Shown here: positions 8,133 through 16,659 of the stretch, in pieces
How positions within the stretch are numbered: the first letter of the stretch is position 1
How the letters are laid out: each line of letters starts with the position of its first letter
Made by a program: the position numbers and the translations under genes
Notes under the pieces: model-generated
Told to the model about the DNA's origin: nothing
Databases searched by the model: none
What the model saw: the letters and a program-made list of their open reading frames with translations, nothing else
Assembly (NCBI RefSeq): GCF_013363995.1
Contig: NZ_JABWGO010000015.1
Span: 110,827-174,826 of the forward strand
Direction of reading: 5' to 3'
Origin: Nonomuraea rhodomycinica
GTDB taxonomy: Bacteria > Actinomycetota > Actinomycetes > Streptosporangiales > Streptosporangiaceae
DNA length: 64,000 bases

Positions 8133-8427
8133 GGGCCTGAACGCTATTGCGCTGGCGGGACGGCTGCCAAGTCGAGCCGCCGGTACGGGCGGAACGCCCG
8201 GCTCGCCCCCGGGCGGCGGATCTGTTGCGAAGATCTTTACTCGAAAGCGTCGCATGGGTGTTCGAGTCCGCGCTACAGTTCTGGGTGTCGAATCGAACAT
8301 GGGTTCGGCCAGGTGAGAGGGGGTGTGTTCGATGACGGCGACGGCGACGGCCCGCGCTCGGACACGCCGTACGGCTTTCTGCGCAAATCTACGACGGCCG
8401 CTATATCCGGCAATAAAGTCCGAGAGC

Positions 8428-9609
8428 GTGGACCCTGTGCGCAATCCCTACGCCCCCGGAGCCGGGCAGCGTCCCCCCGAGCTCGCCGGCCGTGACCGTG
8501 AGCTCCAGCAGTTCGAGGTCGTGCTGGAGCGGGTGGCCCGTGGCCGGCCCGAGCGCAGCATGGTCGTCACCGGGCTGCGGGGCGTGGGCAAGACCGTCCT
8601 GCTCAACACCTTCAAGTCCATGGCGATGCAGCGGCTGTGGGGCACGGGCAAGATCGAGGCCCGGCCCGACCAGTCGATCCGCCGTCCCGTCGCCGCCGCC
8701 CTGCACATGGCGGTCCGCGAGCTGGCCCCGCGGCACCGCGCGCCCGAGCGCATCGAGGACTTCCTCGGCGTGCTCAAGGCGTTCGCGATGCGCGACCCGG
8801 CCGCGGCCAAGGGCACCTCCCACTGGTCGCCCGGCATCGAGGTGCCGGCCAGCCGGGGCCGCGCCGACTCCGGCGACCTGGAGATCGACCTGACCGAGCT
8901 GTTCGTCGACGCGGCGAGCGTGGCCACCGACCTCGGGGTCGGCATCGCGCTGTTCATCGACGAGATGCAGGACGTGCCGGCGGCCGACGTCTCGGCGCTG
9001 TGCGCCGCCTGCCACGAGCTGTCGCAGTCGGGCGGGCCGCTCATCGTGGTCGGCGCCGGGCTGCCACACCTGCCGAGCGTGCTGTCGGCCAGCAAGAGCT
9101 ACTCCGAGCGGCTGTTCCGCTACGCCCGCATCGACCGGCTCGACCGCGAGGCCGCCGACCTGGCGCTGATCCTGCCGGCCCGCGAGGAGGACGTCGAGTT
9201 CACCCAGGACGCCCTCGACGCGCTCTACGAGGCGGCCGACGGCTACCCCTACTTCGTCCAGGCGTACGGCAAGGTGGCCTGGGACCTCGCGCCGCGCAGC
9301 CCCATCACGGTGGAGGACGTGCGGGTGTCGGCCCCCGAGGCCGAGGAGGAGCTCGCGGTCGGCTTCTTCGGCAGCCGTTACGAGCGGGCGACCCCGGCCG
9401 AGCGCGACTACATGCACGCCATGGCGCAGATCGGCGACGAGCCGGTCGCCACCGCCGAGGTCGCCGACGCCCTCGGCCGCAAGCCGTCCAGCCTGTCGCC
9501 GGCGCGCGACAGCCTCATCAAGAAGGGCCTGATCTACAGCGCCGAGCGTGGGCTGATCGCGTTCACCGTGCCGCATTTCGGGAGGTTCCTGCGGGCCCAG
9601 CCGATCTGA
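8428..9609 (+). CDS. AAA-type ATPase with winged-helix tail
   Basis: The protein has 393 residues from GTG 8428; the frame stays open upstream to 8323 and GTG 8437 is also possible. The Walker A motif is TGLRGVGKT and Walker B is IALFIDEMQD, with a sensor-like ELSQSGGPLIVVGAGLP segment. The C-terminal part (ERDYMHAMAQIGD...VADALGRKPSSLSPARDSLIKKGLI) resembles a winged helix. This architecture fits the ATPase_2/AAA_16 Orc1/Cdc6-like or STAND families common in actinobacteria. Its client is unknown. A partial palindrome (TGTTCGA ... TCGAACA, 8259-8299) lies upstream. Confidence 0.8.
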   Translation: MDPVRNPYAPGAGQRPPELAGRDRELQQFEVVLERVARGRPERSMVVTGLRGVGKTVLLNTFKSMAMQRLWGTGKIEARPDQSIRRPVAAALHMAVRELAPRHRAPERIEDFLGVLKAFAMRDPAAAKGTSHWSPGIEVPASRGRADSGDLEIDLTELFVDAASVATDLGVGIALFIDEMQDVPAADVSALCAACHELSQSGGPLIVVGAGLPHLPSVLSASKSYSERLFRYARIDRLDREAADLALILPAREEDVEFTQDALDALYEAADGYPYFVQAYGKVAWDLAPRSPITVEDVRVSAPEAEEELAVGFFGSRYERATPAERDYMHAMAQIGDEPVATAEVADALGRKPSSLSPARDSLIKKGLIYSAERGLIAFTVPHFGRFLRAQPI

Positions 9610-9624
9610 GCGGCACCCCTAGTC

Positions 9625-9668
9625 CTCTATTGGGCTGTCTAGTGGGGAAGCTAGACAGCCCAATAGAG
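9625..9668. terminator. 18-bp perfect inverted repeat between convergent genes
   Basis: CTCTATTGGGCTGTCTAG at 9625-9642 is exactly inverted at 9651-9668 around an 8-nt loop. It lies between the convergent ATPase and MauE genes. It probably acts as a bidirectional terminator, although no long T run follows on either strand. The inner part GGCTGTCTAG recurs at 9701-9710. Confidence 0.6.
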
Positions 9669-9712
9669 CCACATCGAGCATGCCGTCGTGGGAAATCTAC
9701 GGCTGTCTAGCG

Positions 9713-10513
9713 TCAGGCCGATACAGGGGTATATTCCGGCATCGAGCCGCTGTCCTGCCGGTCGACCACGGCCGCCCGCACCACCGGCCGCCGCCCGCTG
9801 AGGTACACCGCGAAGACCACGTCCCGGTCGCCCTGGCCGTCGAAGGCGAAGAAGCGCCAGCACAGCTCCCGCCAGCTGTCGTACGGCTCGGCCGCGGCCA
9901 GCTCCGCCTGGTGGGCGCGCCACGTACCACTGCTCCTGAGCCGTGACAGCGTGACGCTCTCGGCCGGGGCCCTGCGCCGCTCGCACGGAGCGCGGTAGCG
10001 CAGGCGGTCCACCATCTCCTCCAGCTCCGGCGACAGCGCGACGAGCACGGCGACGCCGGCCAGGGTGTGCCAGGACGGCCGGGCGAACACCGTCCATCCG
10101 GGCGTCTCGCCCCACACCGTCATCAGCGCCATGCCGCTGAGCGTCACCGTCCGCGCGACCGAACGCAGCCCCACGGGCGCGGCGCTGACCTCGCCGAAGC
10201 AGCCGCAGCCCGCGTCGGGCCGGCGTCTGCGCAGCTCCAGCAGCACGTACGTGGACAGCGTGAAGAACGTCACTGTGCCCCACCGGAAGAGCGGATGGGT
10301 GGTGAGCAGGAGCCCGCAGGCGAGCACCAGCTCCCCCGCGGCGCAGACGACGAGCGCGGGGGCCTGCATGCGCCCCGGCACGAGGACGGCCGGCCCGAGC
10401 CGCGACAGCGCGCCCGGCTCCCCTCCGGAGCGCACCGTGATCATCTTGGCCACCGTCCCGAGGACGAGCAGCACGATCAGCGCCGGCTGCTGCGATGCCA
10501 GCACGAGCGTCAC
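9713..10513 (-). CDS. MauE/DoxX-like membrane protein with C-terminal soluble domain
   Basis: The protein has 266 residues from GTG 10513, which overlaps the upstream stop. The N-terminal half has four membrane helices. A basic loop after them (LLELRRRRPDAGCGCFGEVSAAPVG) carries the Cys pattern GCGCFG found in MauE-type proteins. MauE is needed for disulfide formation in methylamine dehydrogenase small subunit. The C-terminal 110 residues are soluble, unrecognised and include VVFAVYLSGRRPVVRAAVV. Coupling to a Cys-rich exported protein suggests it serves that partner. Confidence 0.75.
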   Translation of the reverse strand: MTLVLASQQPALIVLLVLGTVAKMITVRSGGEPGALSRLGPAVLVPGRMQAPALVVCAAGELVLACGLLLTTHPLFRWGTVTFFTLSTYVLLELRRRRPDAGCGCFGEVSAAPVGLRSVARTVTLSGMALMTVWGETPGWTVFARPSWHTLAGVAVLVALSPELEEMVDRLRYRAPCERRRAPAESVTLSRLRSSGTWRAHQAELAAAEPYDSWRELCWRFFAFDGQGDRDVVFAVYLSGRRPVVRAAVVDRQDSGSMPEYTPVSA

Positions 10514-11463
10514 CCCAATCCGATCTGAGCGTTGAAACACCCCTTGACCAGTTCTCCGCCGAGCTCCACGAACGTCGAGGGTGACAGCTCGGCGAGGCGC
10601 CCGCGCGGCGACGTCCCGCACTCCACGCAACGATCGCAGAACCGGCCGGCCACGCAACCGCAGGCGACGATCGGCACGTTGGCCGAGCGCCCGGCGCACT
10701 GGTTGTGGACCTGCACCAGCGACCCCATCGCGAGGTACGGCAGGCCCGCGCAGGACACCTCGGCCTCGGGGCAGCCGGCGTCGGAACGCTCCATCATCGG
10801 GTACGCCAGACCCCATTCCCCCTCGTCGAACGCGTCGGACCAGGTGACGGTGCCGGAGACGCGCTGCTGGGTGCCGGCGTACGCGGCGGGCGCCGGGGGG
10901 ACCGCGCGGGCCGGGTACGGGGGCTGGGAGGTGGCGGGCAGCAGCGCCAGGCAGCCGCCGTCGCGCCGTACGCCGATCGCGTCGAGCAGGTAGCCGGGCT
11001 CCAGCCGCGGGTGGCGCACCTGGAGCCGGCCGGCGGCGCGGTGGGGGACGGTGATGGTGCGGCGGCCCCGGTGCGGGCCGCAGGCGAGCTCGACCGACAG
11101 GTCGGCGCGTCCCTCCACGGACAGGATGGTCCCGGTGATGCGGGTGATGCCGGCCCAGATCCGATCGACGACCTTGCCCTCGTGCAGGGCCCGGATGACC
11201 ACCCTGGCCCCGACGGGCAGGTCGGCCGGGGTGGTGTCGCCGCCGTTCCAGGCGGTGGCCGAGGGGGTGATGAACAGGCGCTCCTCCCGGCCGTCGGGGG
11301 TCTCGACGACGACGAGGTGGGGGCTGACGTCACGGATCTCGCCCGTGACGGCGCGGACGGGATCGCCGTCGCCGGGGGCGGGTCCCGGCACTCCGGCCTC
11401 ACGGCCCAGGGCGGCGGCGGCGAGCAGCCTGCGCCGGTCAACGCTCGGGTAGCCCATCCCCAT
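10510..11463 (-). CDS. Cys-rich exported protein, possible RlpA-like double-psi beta-barrel
   Basis: The protein has 317 residues. The N terminus VDRRRLLAAAALG is Tat-like, though the hydrophobic part is short. The middle region is beta-rich (VVVETPDGREERLFITPSA). The C-terminal 115 residues hold about ten cysteines and read GSLVQVHNQ...GRSANVPIVACGC...RLAELSPSTFVELGG, which fits the RlpA/double-psi barrel pattern of V-N-GRS-V then (I)DLS-AF-LG. The family call is tentative. GTGA coupling to the MauE-like gene fits a need for disulfide formation. Confidence 0.6.
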   Translation of the reverse strand: MGMGYPSVDRRRLLAAAALGREAGVPGPAPGDGDPVRAVTGEIRDVSPHLVVVETPDGREERLFITPSATAWNGGDTTPADLPVGARVVIRALHEGKVVDRIWAGITRITGTILSVEGRADLSVELACGPHRGRRTITVPHRAAGRLQVRHPRLEPGYLLDAIGVRRDGGCLALLPATSQPPYPARAVPPAPAAYAGTQQRVSGTVTWSDAFDEGEWGLAYPMMERSDAGCPEAEVSCAGLPYLAMGSLVQVHNQCAGRSANVPIVACGCVAGRFCDRCVECGTSPRGRLAELSPSTFVELGGELVKGCFNAQIGLG

Positions 11464-11673
11464 CCCTCCTCGTCGCCTCTAGGTTCACACGTCCTGGCCG
11501 GTCGTGTGGGGGTGACACCGCATAAGGGAGCAATTAACGCACTCACGGTGAAGGAGATGGCACCCGTCGTCATACAAACCGCCACCGACCTTGACGGACC
11601 TTTGTCGTCGGCGGGCCGAATCCTGGGTTCCGGTTCAGCCCGAACAGCGCGTTCGGCTGCGATTCTGACCACG

Positions 11674-12228
11674 ATGCCGATCATCGAGGGCGAAGAGGAG
11701 TTCCGCGAGTACGTGCGCGCCCGCGGACCTTCCCTGCTGCGCACCGCCCACCAGCTCACCGGGCACCCGCTGGACGCCGAGGACCTGCTGCAGAACGCGC
11801 TCACCCGGACGTACCTGGCCTGGGAGCGCATCGAGGACCGCGGCTCGCTCGACGGCTACGTCCGGCGGGCCATGGTGAACATCAACATCTCGCAGTGGCG
11901 GCGGCGCAAGGTCGAGGAGTACCCCTCGGACGAGCTGCCCGAGGTGGCGGTGGAGCCGCACGACTCCCACGGGGCGTACGGGGAGGCCCACGAGCGGCTG
12001 GAGAGGGCGCTGGACAGGCTGCCCGAACGCATGCGGGCCGCGATCGTGCTGCGGTACTACGAGGACCTGAGCGAGCCGGAGGTCGCGCGGCTGCTGGGGA
12101 TCAGCATCGGAACGGTGAAGAGCACGGTGTCGCGGGCCATGGCCAAGCTCAGGAACGAGCTCGGCATCAGCGTCGCGGCTGTTGAGGTTGCCGAGGCAGG
12201 TGAAGTTCCTCCCCCGCCCGAGCCGTAG
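11674..12228 (+). CDS. ECF sigma factor, SigE-type subfamily (TIGR02983-like)
   Basis: The protein has 184 residues from ATG 11674. Region 2 is EEFREYVRARGPSLLRTAHQLTG...AEDLLQNALTRTYLAW, and region 4 is LDRLPERMRAAIVLRYYEDLSEPEVARLLGISIGTVKSTVSRAMAKLR. The frame is open further upstream, but family members start near this Met. No obvious anti-sigma gene is adjacent. Its last 62 bp overlap the convergent MarR gene. Confidence 0.9.
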   Translation: MPIIEGEEEFREYVRARGPSLLRTAHQLTGHPLDAEDLLQNALTRTYLAWERIEDRGSLDGYVRRAMVNINISQWRRRKVEEYPSDELPEVAVEPHDSHGAYGEAHERLERALDRLPERMRAAIVLRYYEDLSEPEVARLLGISIGTVKSTVSRAMAKLRNELGISVAAVEVAEAGEVPPPPEP

Positions 12229-12709
12229 CCGCCGCGGCTGAGGCCGTCCCGGCTGTCGCGCAGGGCCGTACGACGTCGCGGATCTTGCGCAGGGTGGCGA
12301 GGAACGCCGTCAGCTCGTCGTCGGAGAGCAGACCGGTGAAACAGCTCTCGATGTCGCGCAGGTGCACCGGCAGCACCGCCTCCAGCCGGGCCCGGCCCGC
12401 GTCGGTGAGCGCCGCGTAGGAGGCGCGCCGGTCGGAGGAGCAGGCCACCCGTTCGACCAGGCCGTCACGTTCCAAACGATCGATGACTCTGGTGACGCCG
12501 CTGGTCGACAGGCCGGTCTGGGCGGCGAGATCGGTCATGCGCAGCCGCTGCCAGGGCGAACGGCCCAGGCGCAGCACCGTCTCGAAGTCGATGTCCGACA
12601 ACCCGGAAGCGCTCAGCGCGGGCTGCATGCGGGCGATCAGGCCTGCGTGCACCTCGGCCAGCAGTCCCATGGCGGTGAGTCGAGGGTCGTCGAGAGGGTT
12701 CACGTTCAC
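12167..12709 (-). CDS. MarR-family transcriptional regulator
   Basis: The protein has 180 residues. The winged helix is in MTDLAAQTGLSTSGVTRVIDRLERDGLVERVACSSDRRASYAALTDAGR, flanked by helices for dimerisation. It is divergent from the YceI gene and probably controls it. The intervening DNA has a perfect 10-bp palindrome GGAATATTCC at 12736-12745. The Ala-rich C-terminal tail (about 25 residues) overlaps the ECF gene and may be an extension beyond the family core. Confidence 0.9.
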   Translation of the reverse strand: MNVNPLDDPRLTAMGLLAEVHAGLIARMQPALSASGLSDIDFETVLRLGRSPWQRLRMTDLAAQTGLSTSGVTRVIDRLERDGLVERVACSSDRRASYAALTDAGRARLEAVLPVHLRDIESCFTGLLSDDELTAFLATLRKIRDVVRPCATAGTASAAAATARAGEELHLPRQPQQPRR

Positions 12710-12735
12710 ACTCTAGCCGACGTTAGTTGACGTGG

Positions 12736-12745
12736 GGAATATTCC
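12736..12745. promoter_or_regulatory. Palindrome in the MarR/yceI divergent promoter
   Basis: GGAATATTCC is a perfect palindrome 27 nt from the MarR start and 58 nt from the YceI start. It is a candidate MarR operator on position only. Confidence 0.35.
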
Positions 12746-12802
12746 TCATGTAGACCTTTGTTGGCGCAAATATCCGCAAGGCAAGCTTCACTGGAGGACC
12801 TC

Positions 12803-13366
12803 ATGAGCACCCGTACCTGGGAGAACCTGACCATCCCCGCCCCCGGCACCTACAACCTCGACGCCGCCCACACCACGATCGGCTTCGTGACCAAGCACAT
12901 GATGGTCAGCAAGGTGCGCGGCACGTTCGGCGAGTTCAGCGGCTCGGTCACGATCGCCGAGAACCCCCTCGACTCGGCCGCCGAGCTCACCATCCAGACC
13001 GCCAGCATCAACACCGGCGTCGCCGACCGTGACGGCCACCTGCGCAGCGACGACTTCCTCGCCACCGACAAGTTCCCGCAGATCACCTTCCGCAGCACCC
13101 GCGTCGTGCACCAGTCGGACGACGAGTTCACGGTCGTCGGCGACCTCACGATCCGCGACGTCACGCAGCCGGTCGAACTCAAGGTCGAGTACGGCGGCGC
13201 CGGCACCAACCCGTGGGGCCAGGCGGTGTGGGGCTTCTCCATCACCACGGAGATCGACCGGGAGGCCTTCGGCCTGACCTGGAACCAGGCCCTGGAGACC
13301 GGCGGCGTGCTGGTGGGCAAGAAGGTCAAGATCGAGATCGAGGGCGAGGCCAACCCGGCCGCCTGA
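12803..13366 (+). CDS. YceI-family lipid-binding protein
   Basis: The protein has 187 residues from ATG 12803, preceded by GGAGGACCTC. YceI hallmarks are clear: YNLDAAHTTIGFVTKHMMVSKVRGTF, DGHLRSDDFLATDKFPQITF and a C-terminal VLVGKKVKIEIEGEA. The family forms a lipocalin-like barrel that binds isoprenoid or amphiphilic ligands. There is no signal peptide, so it is cytoplasmic as in most actinobacterial copies. The divergent MarR probably regulates it. Confidence 0.95.
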   Translation: MSTRTWENLTIPAPGTYNLDAAHTTIGFVTKHMMVSKVRGTFGEFSGSVTIAENPLDSAAELTIQTASINTGVADRDGHLRSDDFLATDKFPQITFRSTRVVHQSDDEFTVVGDLTIRDVTQPVELKVEYGGAGTNPWGQAVWGFSITTEIDREAFGLTWNQALETGGVLVGKKVKIEIEGEANPAA

Positions 13367-13531
13367 GGCATTTCCCATGGCAGGCCCGCCCTGACGACCC
13401 CGGGCGGGCTCCATCCACAGGCCACTGTCCACAGCTTGTGGATAACGGCTTCGGGGCGCGCCGGGGCGCCGATGAGAAGGCTCTCGGGGGGCTCGAGGGA
13501 GGCTCGCGGAAGGCTCGCGGAGCCAACCGCT

Positions 13532-13560
13532 TTGCCGCCTCGCCAGAAGGCCGGTACGCT
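13532..13560 (+). promoter_or_regulatory. Promoter of tRNA-Ser
   Basis: TTGCCG at 13532-13537 and TACGCT at 13555-13560 are separated by exactly 17 nt and lie 22 nt before the tRNA-Ser gene. This fits a housekeeping sigma-factor promoter. Confidence 0.6.
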
Positions 13561-13582
13561 GTCCTGAGCCGCTTGGCTTCCA

Positions 13583-13671
13583 GGAGGATTCGCCTAGTCA
13601 GGTCTATGGCGCCGCACTGCTAATGCGGTTTGGTGGCAACACCATCCGGGGTTCAAATCCCCGATCCTCCG
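13583..13671 (+). tRNA. tRNA-Ser (anticodon GCT), integration site
   Basis: A complete class II tRNA of 89 nt. The acceptor stem is GGAGGAT/ATCCTCC, the anticodon stem CCGCA/TGCGG with loop CTGCTAA, the long variable arm GGTTTGGTGGCAACACCATC, and the T arm CGGGGTTCAAATCCCCG. Anticodon GCT reads AGC/AGU. The 3' 56 nt are duplicated at 19222-19277, which marks it as the attachment site of integrative elements. Confidence 0.96.
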
Positions 13672-13672
13672 C
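13617..13672 (+). repeat. attL-like 56-bp repeat, copy 1 (3' half of tRNA-Ser)
   Basis: This segment runs from the tRNA anticodon loop through the acceptor stem and matches 19222-19277 at all 56 positions. Integrase scars follow both copies in the same orientation. This is the pattern left by site-specific integration at a tRNA 3' end. Confidence 0.85.
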
Positions 13673-13678
13673 AGGTAG

Positions 13679-13717
13679 AAGGCCCTCGCCCCGGTAACGG
13701 GGAGAGGGCCTTTGATC
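13679..13717. terminator. Hairpin after tRNA-Ser
   Basis: AAGGCCCTCGCCCC and GGGGAGAGGGCCTTT form a strong hairpin followed by GATCTTTTC. An equivalent hairpin follows the second att copy. Confidence 0.75.
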
Positions 13718-13755
13718 TTTTCTGGGCGTCATAGTTGCAGACCTAGTTGCAACGG

Positions 13756-13932
13756 CTACGGATTTCCCCAGAGGGCGGAGGCCAGGCGCTCCCCCGCATC
13801 GCGCATCAGCGGTGTGGATACGTGGGTGTAGCGCTCGGTGGTCGTGACCCTCGTGTGGCCGAGGACCTGCGGTACGACGCGGATGTTCACACCCGGCTCG
13901 ATGAGGAGGGTCGCGGCGGTGTGGCGGGCATC
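13756..13932 (-). pseudogene. Tyrosine integrase remnant 1 (C-terminal 58 residues)
   Basis: The minus strand reads DARHTAATLLIEPGVNIRV, VLGHTRVTTTERYTHV and a final ASALWGNP with a TAG stop. These are the box II Arg, the LGH histidine and the catalytic Tyr of phage-type integrases. Everything upstream, including box I, is missing. It points toward the tRNA, as integrases usually do. It is 70% or more identical by eye to the remnant at 19351-19659. Confidence 0.85.
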
Positions 13933-14107
13933 GCCGCGTGGCGGTCATCCGGGGCGGGCGGCTCCAGCTCACCTTCCCACGTCGCCGGATGCGTACGGCT
14001 GCTGTGGCGGCACCCCGTCGCCCTGCTCATCGCCCTGACGCCCGTCGCTCTCACGCTGGCGTACGGGTGGCGAACTGCAACCGCCATCGGTTTGGGAACG
14101 CGACGAC

Positions 14108-15271
14108 ATGCGAGAAAGCCTGAAAAACCGCGACATCGCAGGACTATTCCGGCTCGTCGCAAAATACGGCGGTATCAGTCAGGTCCGCATCGCAAGTGCG
14201 ACCGAAATAGCGCAACCCCGCGTCAACAAGATCTTCAAAGGCACAGCTGGCCCCATCGAAGAACTGGCGGTCTTCGAGCGCATCGCCACCGGACTCGGCC
14301 TGCCCGACCACGCCCGCATGCTCCTCGGCCTGGCCCCACTCGACATCGCCTCCCCAACAGGCGACCTCGACGACGAGCACCAGGAGCAGACCGACGAACT
14401 CGCCGCCCGCCTGGAGGCCGCCGCAGCCGTCGACGACACCATGGTCATGATCCTGCGGACGGACACCAACAACCTCCGCCTCCAGGACCGCCGACTCGGG
14501 AGCGTCGCCATCGCCGACAAGATGCGCGCCCAGATGGCCCAGATCGAACGAGCCCACCGCCACGCGATACGCCCACGCATCCGCGCCCAGCTCGCCCACC
14601 TACTTGCCGAAACAGCTTCCTTGGCCGGCTGGCAGGCCATCAACACCGTGGCCCTCAACGACGCATGGAACCACTACGAAGCCGCCAAAGCTGCCGCCCG
14701 CGAAGCCGAGGACGCCGCCGTGCTGGCCTACGTCTCCGGCGAGCAGGCGTATGTCCTCATGGACATGGGGCGGCCAGCCGAAGCCGCCGAGCTACTCCAG
14801 CACATCCACGCCGTGCACCGAGACCACGTCCCCGCCCGCTTGCGTACATGGCTCGCCGCAGCCGAAGGCGAAGCCGCGGCCATCCTCGGAGACGAGACCG
14901 CATGTCGTCGCGCCCTCGACCAGGCTGCCGCCGTAATGCCGGAAGGCGACGGCGACCCGGACATGCCCTACCTGTCCATCAACGTCCACCACTTCGCCCG
15001 CTGGCGCGGAAGCTGTCTGCTCCGCTTCGGCGACCCCGGCACCGTCGAGGACCTCCGCTCATCACTTGCCGGGATGGACGGCACCTACAACCGCGCCGAA
15101 GCAGGCGTCCGCTGCGACCTCGGACACGCGCTCCTCGCGGCCGGCGAACCGGAAGCCGCCCAACCCCACATCCACCGCGCCAAGCAGTTGGCCACCATGA
15201 CCGGCTCACGCCGTCAACGGCGCCGCATCGACGAGCTAACGCGAGCAGTTAACCGCGCCCTTGGCCGTTGA
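14108..15271 (+). CDS. XRE-type helix-turn-helix regulator with helical repeat domain
   Basis: The protein has 387 residues from ATG 14108. The N-terminal 70 residues form a helix-turn-helix (SQVRIASATEIAQPRVNKIFKG). The rest is Ala-rich paired helices resembling TPRs (YEAAKAAAREAEDAAVLAYVSGEQAYVLMDMGRPAEAAELL). Similar regulators are common beside NUDIX genes in Streptomyces relatives. Its 3' end overlaps the convergent NUDIX gene by 23 bp. A target or ligand cannot be read from the sequence. Confidence 0.85.
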   Translation: MRESLKNRDIAGLFRLVAKYGGISQVRIASATEIAQPRVNKIFKGTAGPIEELAVFERIATGLGLPDHARMLLGLAPLDIASPTGDLDDEHQEQTDELAARLEAAAAVDDTMVMILRTDTNNLRLQDRRLGSVAIADKMRAQMAQIERAHRHAIRPRIRAQLAHLLAETASLAGWQAINTVALNDAWNHYEAAKAAAREAEDAAVLAYVSGEQAYVLMDMGRPAEAAELLQHIHAVHRDHVPARLRTWLAAAEGEAAAILGDETACRRALDQAAAVMPEGDGDPDMPYLSINVHHFARWRGSCLLRFGDPGTVEDLRSSLAGMDGTYNRAEAGVRCDLGHALLAAGEPEAAQPHIHRAKQLATMTGSRRQRRRIDELTRAVNRALGR

Positions 15272-15812
15272 GCCTCTGCTGAGCCTGAAGCAGCCCGATC
15301 AACGTCCCCGACGTCCAGATGTCCCCGCGGGCGATCATGTCGGGGATCTCCGCCATCGGAACCCACTCGATCCGATCGGCTTCCACCTCGCCCTCCGGCT
15401 TGCCGACCAGCTCAGCCCCGCGCATCAGGAACAGGATGTGCTCGGAGTCCACCATGCCGGCCATCGGCTGATAGCTCACCAAATGCTCGACTTGCTTCGC
15501 CCGATACCCGGTCTCCTCCTCGACCTCCCGGACGGCCGTGGCCATCGAGTCCTCGTCGGCCTCGACCAGCCCACCGGGAAGCTCCCACCCCCACCGGTCG
15601 AACACGAACCGATGCCGCCACATCAGAAGGACCCGGTCCTGCTCGTCGACGACGACAGCGATAGCGGCCCGGCCCAGGTGCACCACATGATGCTCGAACC
15701 GTTCTCCCCCAGGGATCTCCACATCGGCCATGCCGAGCCGGATCCACCGGTTGTCGTAGATCAGCCGTTCCCCGTGAACCACCCAGCGCGTCAGCTCAGC
15801 GTCATCAGCCAC
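15249..15812 (-). CDS. NUDIX hydrolase (ADP-ribose pyrophosphatase-like)
   Basis: The protein has 187 residues. A full Nudix box is present: GGLVEADEDSMATAVREVEEETGY fits GX5EX7REUXEEXGU. The N-terminal WVVHGERLIYDNRWIRLGMADVEIPGGERFEHHVV and the beta strands match the ADP-ribose pyrophosphatase/NudF group. It probably cleaves a nucleoside diphosphate derivative. It is convergent with the XRE gene, and that pairing recurs in actinobacterial islands. Confidence 0.92.
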   Translation of the reverse strand: MADDAELTRWVVHGERLIYDNRWIRLGMADVEIPGGERFEHHVVHLGRAAIAVVVDEQDRVLLMWRHRFVFDRWGWELPGGLVEADEDSMATAVREVEEETGYRAKQVEHLVSYQPMAGMVDSEHILFLMRGAELVGKPEGEVEADRIEWVPMAEIPDMIARGDIWTSGTLIGLLQAQQRLNGQGRG

Positions 15813-15903
15813 ACCGTGAAGCTACCGGCCCACGACGGCGCCGTACGCGCACTTCCAGGTGACAGCCGAGATCGTTGCCGAATAGTCCTTATGAAGATCA
15901 AGC

Positions 15904-15922
15904 GGCGGCGCTCCGCGCCGCC
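15904..15922 (-). terminator. GC hairpin downstream of the Ymh-type gene
   Basis: GGCGGCGC and GCGCCGCC are separated by 3 nt. The hairpin is about 110 nt past the stop of the minus-strand TIGR02391-like gene. No T tract follows, so the call is tentative. Confidence 0.35.
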
Positions 15923-16029
15923 GGCGCGGCCCTGCGCTCGGCCGCACGCTGCGCGTGCGGCCTGGGGGCCGTTCTCGCGCGCGCCCGTGCTCGGGCCGCG
16001 AAGGCGTGCAGTGGCGCAACGAAAGCCCG

Positions 16030-16659
16030 TCAAGGACCGGCTATGGACTCGACCATGCATTCATCCACCCATCGAGCTAGCACGCTGAATGCGGCCAAGT
16101 ATTCAAAGGCCTCCTGCTCGTCCCAATCAAGAGTGTGCTCATGAGTTGCAACATTGCGAATGCCGGTATAGCAACCAAATGCGAACGCAACTGCGCCCTC
16201 TTGGCGACTCCGCCAAGTCTCGGTGTTGCGGTCCCCTGGGAATCGAAGCCGTGGAGCGCCCGGCTTCGGATCTTCTTTGCTAAATGCCTGCTTGAGTAGG
16301 TTTCCTTCGGAGATGTCTGTTCGGCCGAGCTTAGACTGTGTATGAGCACTTATCGAGCGCGCAGCCTGCGCAACTGCCTCACGATAATGGCCAGCATCCC
16401 AGAAAGTTGCGGCGGCGCCCCATACCCAAGGATGTAGATGTGCTGCATACAGTGAGGGTCCGCCAGGTCCAAGATTCTCTTCTACATCTCTCCAGTCGCG
16501 GAGCATGCCAATCGCAGCGTTCACATCCTGCTCAATCTGCCACCGGTCGTCCCATGAGAAACGATCAGCCATCGATGGATCTAACCTACGCATGATCGTA
16601 TGAGCTGTTCGAGACAGTCGCTGCACTGTCTGAAGAATGTCTTCCGGGGATAGATGCAT
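16030..16659 (-). CDS. TIGR02391/Ymh-type protein, possibly 5' truncated
   Basis: The protein has 209 residues from ATG 16659. The family core is clear: LHPWVWGAAATFWDAGHYREAVAQAARSI, NLLKQAFSKEDPKPGAPRLRFPGD and the box GAVAFAFGCYTGIRNVATHEHTLDWDEQEAFEYLA. Ymh-type proteins occur in phages and defence islands, and their biochemistry is unclear. In the same frame upstream, ATG 16743 reads MNIEWCIERLE, then a TAA at 16708-16710, then YASVIAELNAGRQTFS into this start. The intact protein may have begun at 16743. GC content is visibly lower than in the flanks, which suggests transfer. Confidence 0.8.
   Translation of the reverse strand: MHLSPEDILQTVQRLSRTAHTIMRRLDPSMADRFSWDDRWQIEQDVNAAIGMLRDWRDVEENLGPGGPSLYAAHLHPWVWGAAATFWDAGHYREAVAQAARSISAHTQSKLGRTDISEGNLLKQAFSKEDPKPGAPRLRFPGDRNTETWRSRQEGAVAFAFGCYTGIRNVATHEHTLDWDEQEAFEYLAAFSVLARWVDECMVESIAGP

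Noticed and set aside
13940..14107. Hydrophobic frame (WRHPVALLIALTPVALTLAYGW) before the XRE gene
   Set aside because: It has no start codon of its own and breaks at the XRE start; it may be debris of a transfer gene but cannot be supported.
13747..15252. 501-residue plus-strand frame overlapping the XRE gene
   Set aside because: It is composed of RRxPRP-type low-complexity sequence and is a shadow of the XRE gene frame.
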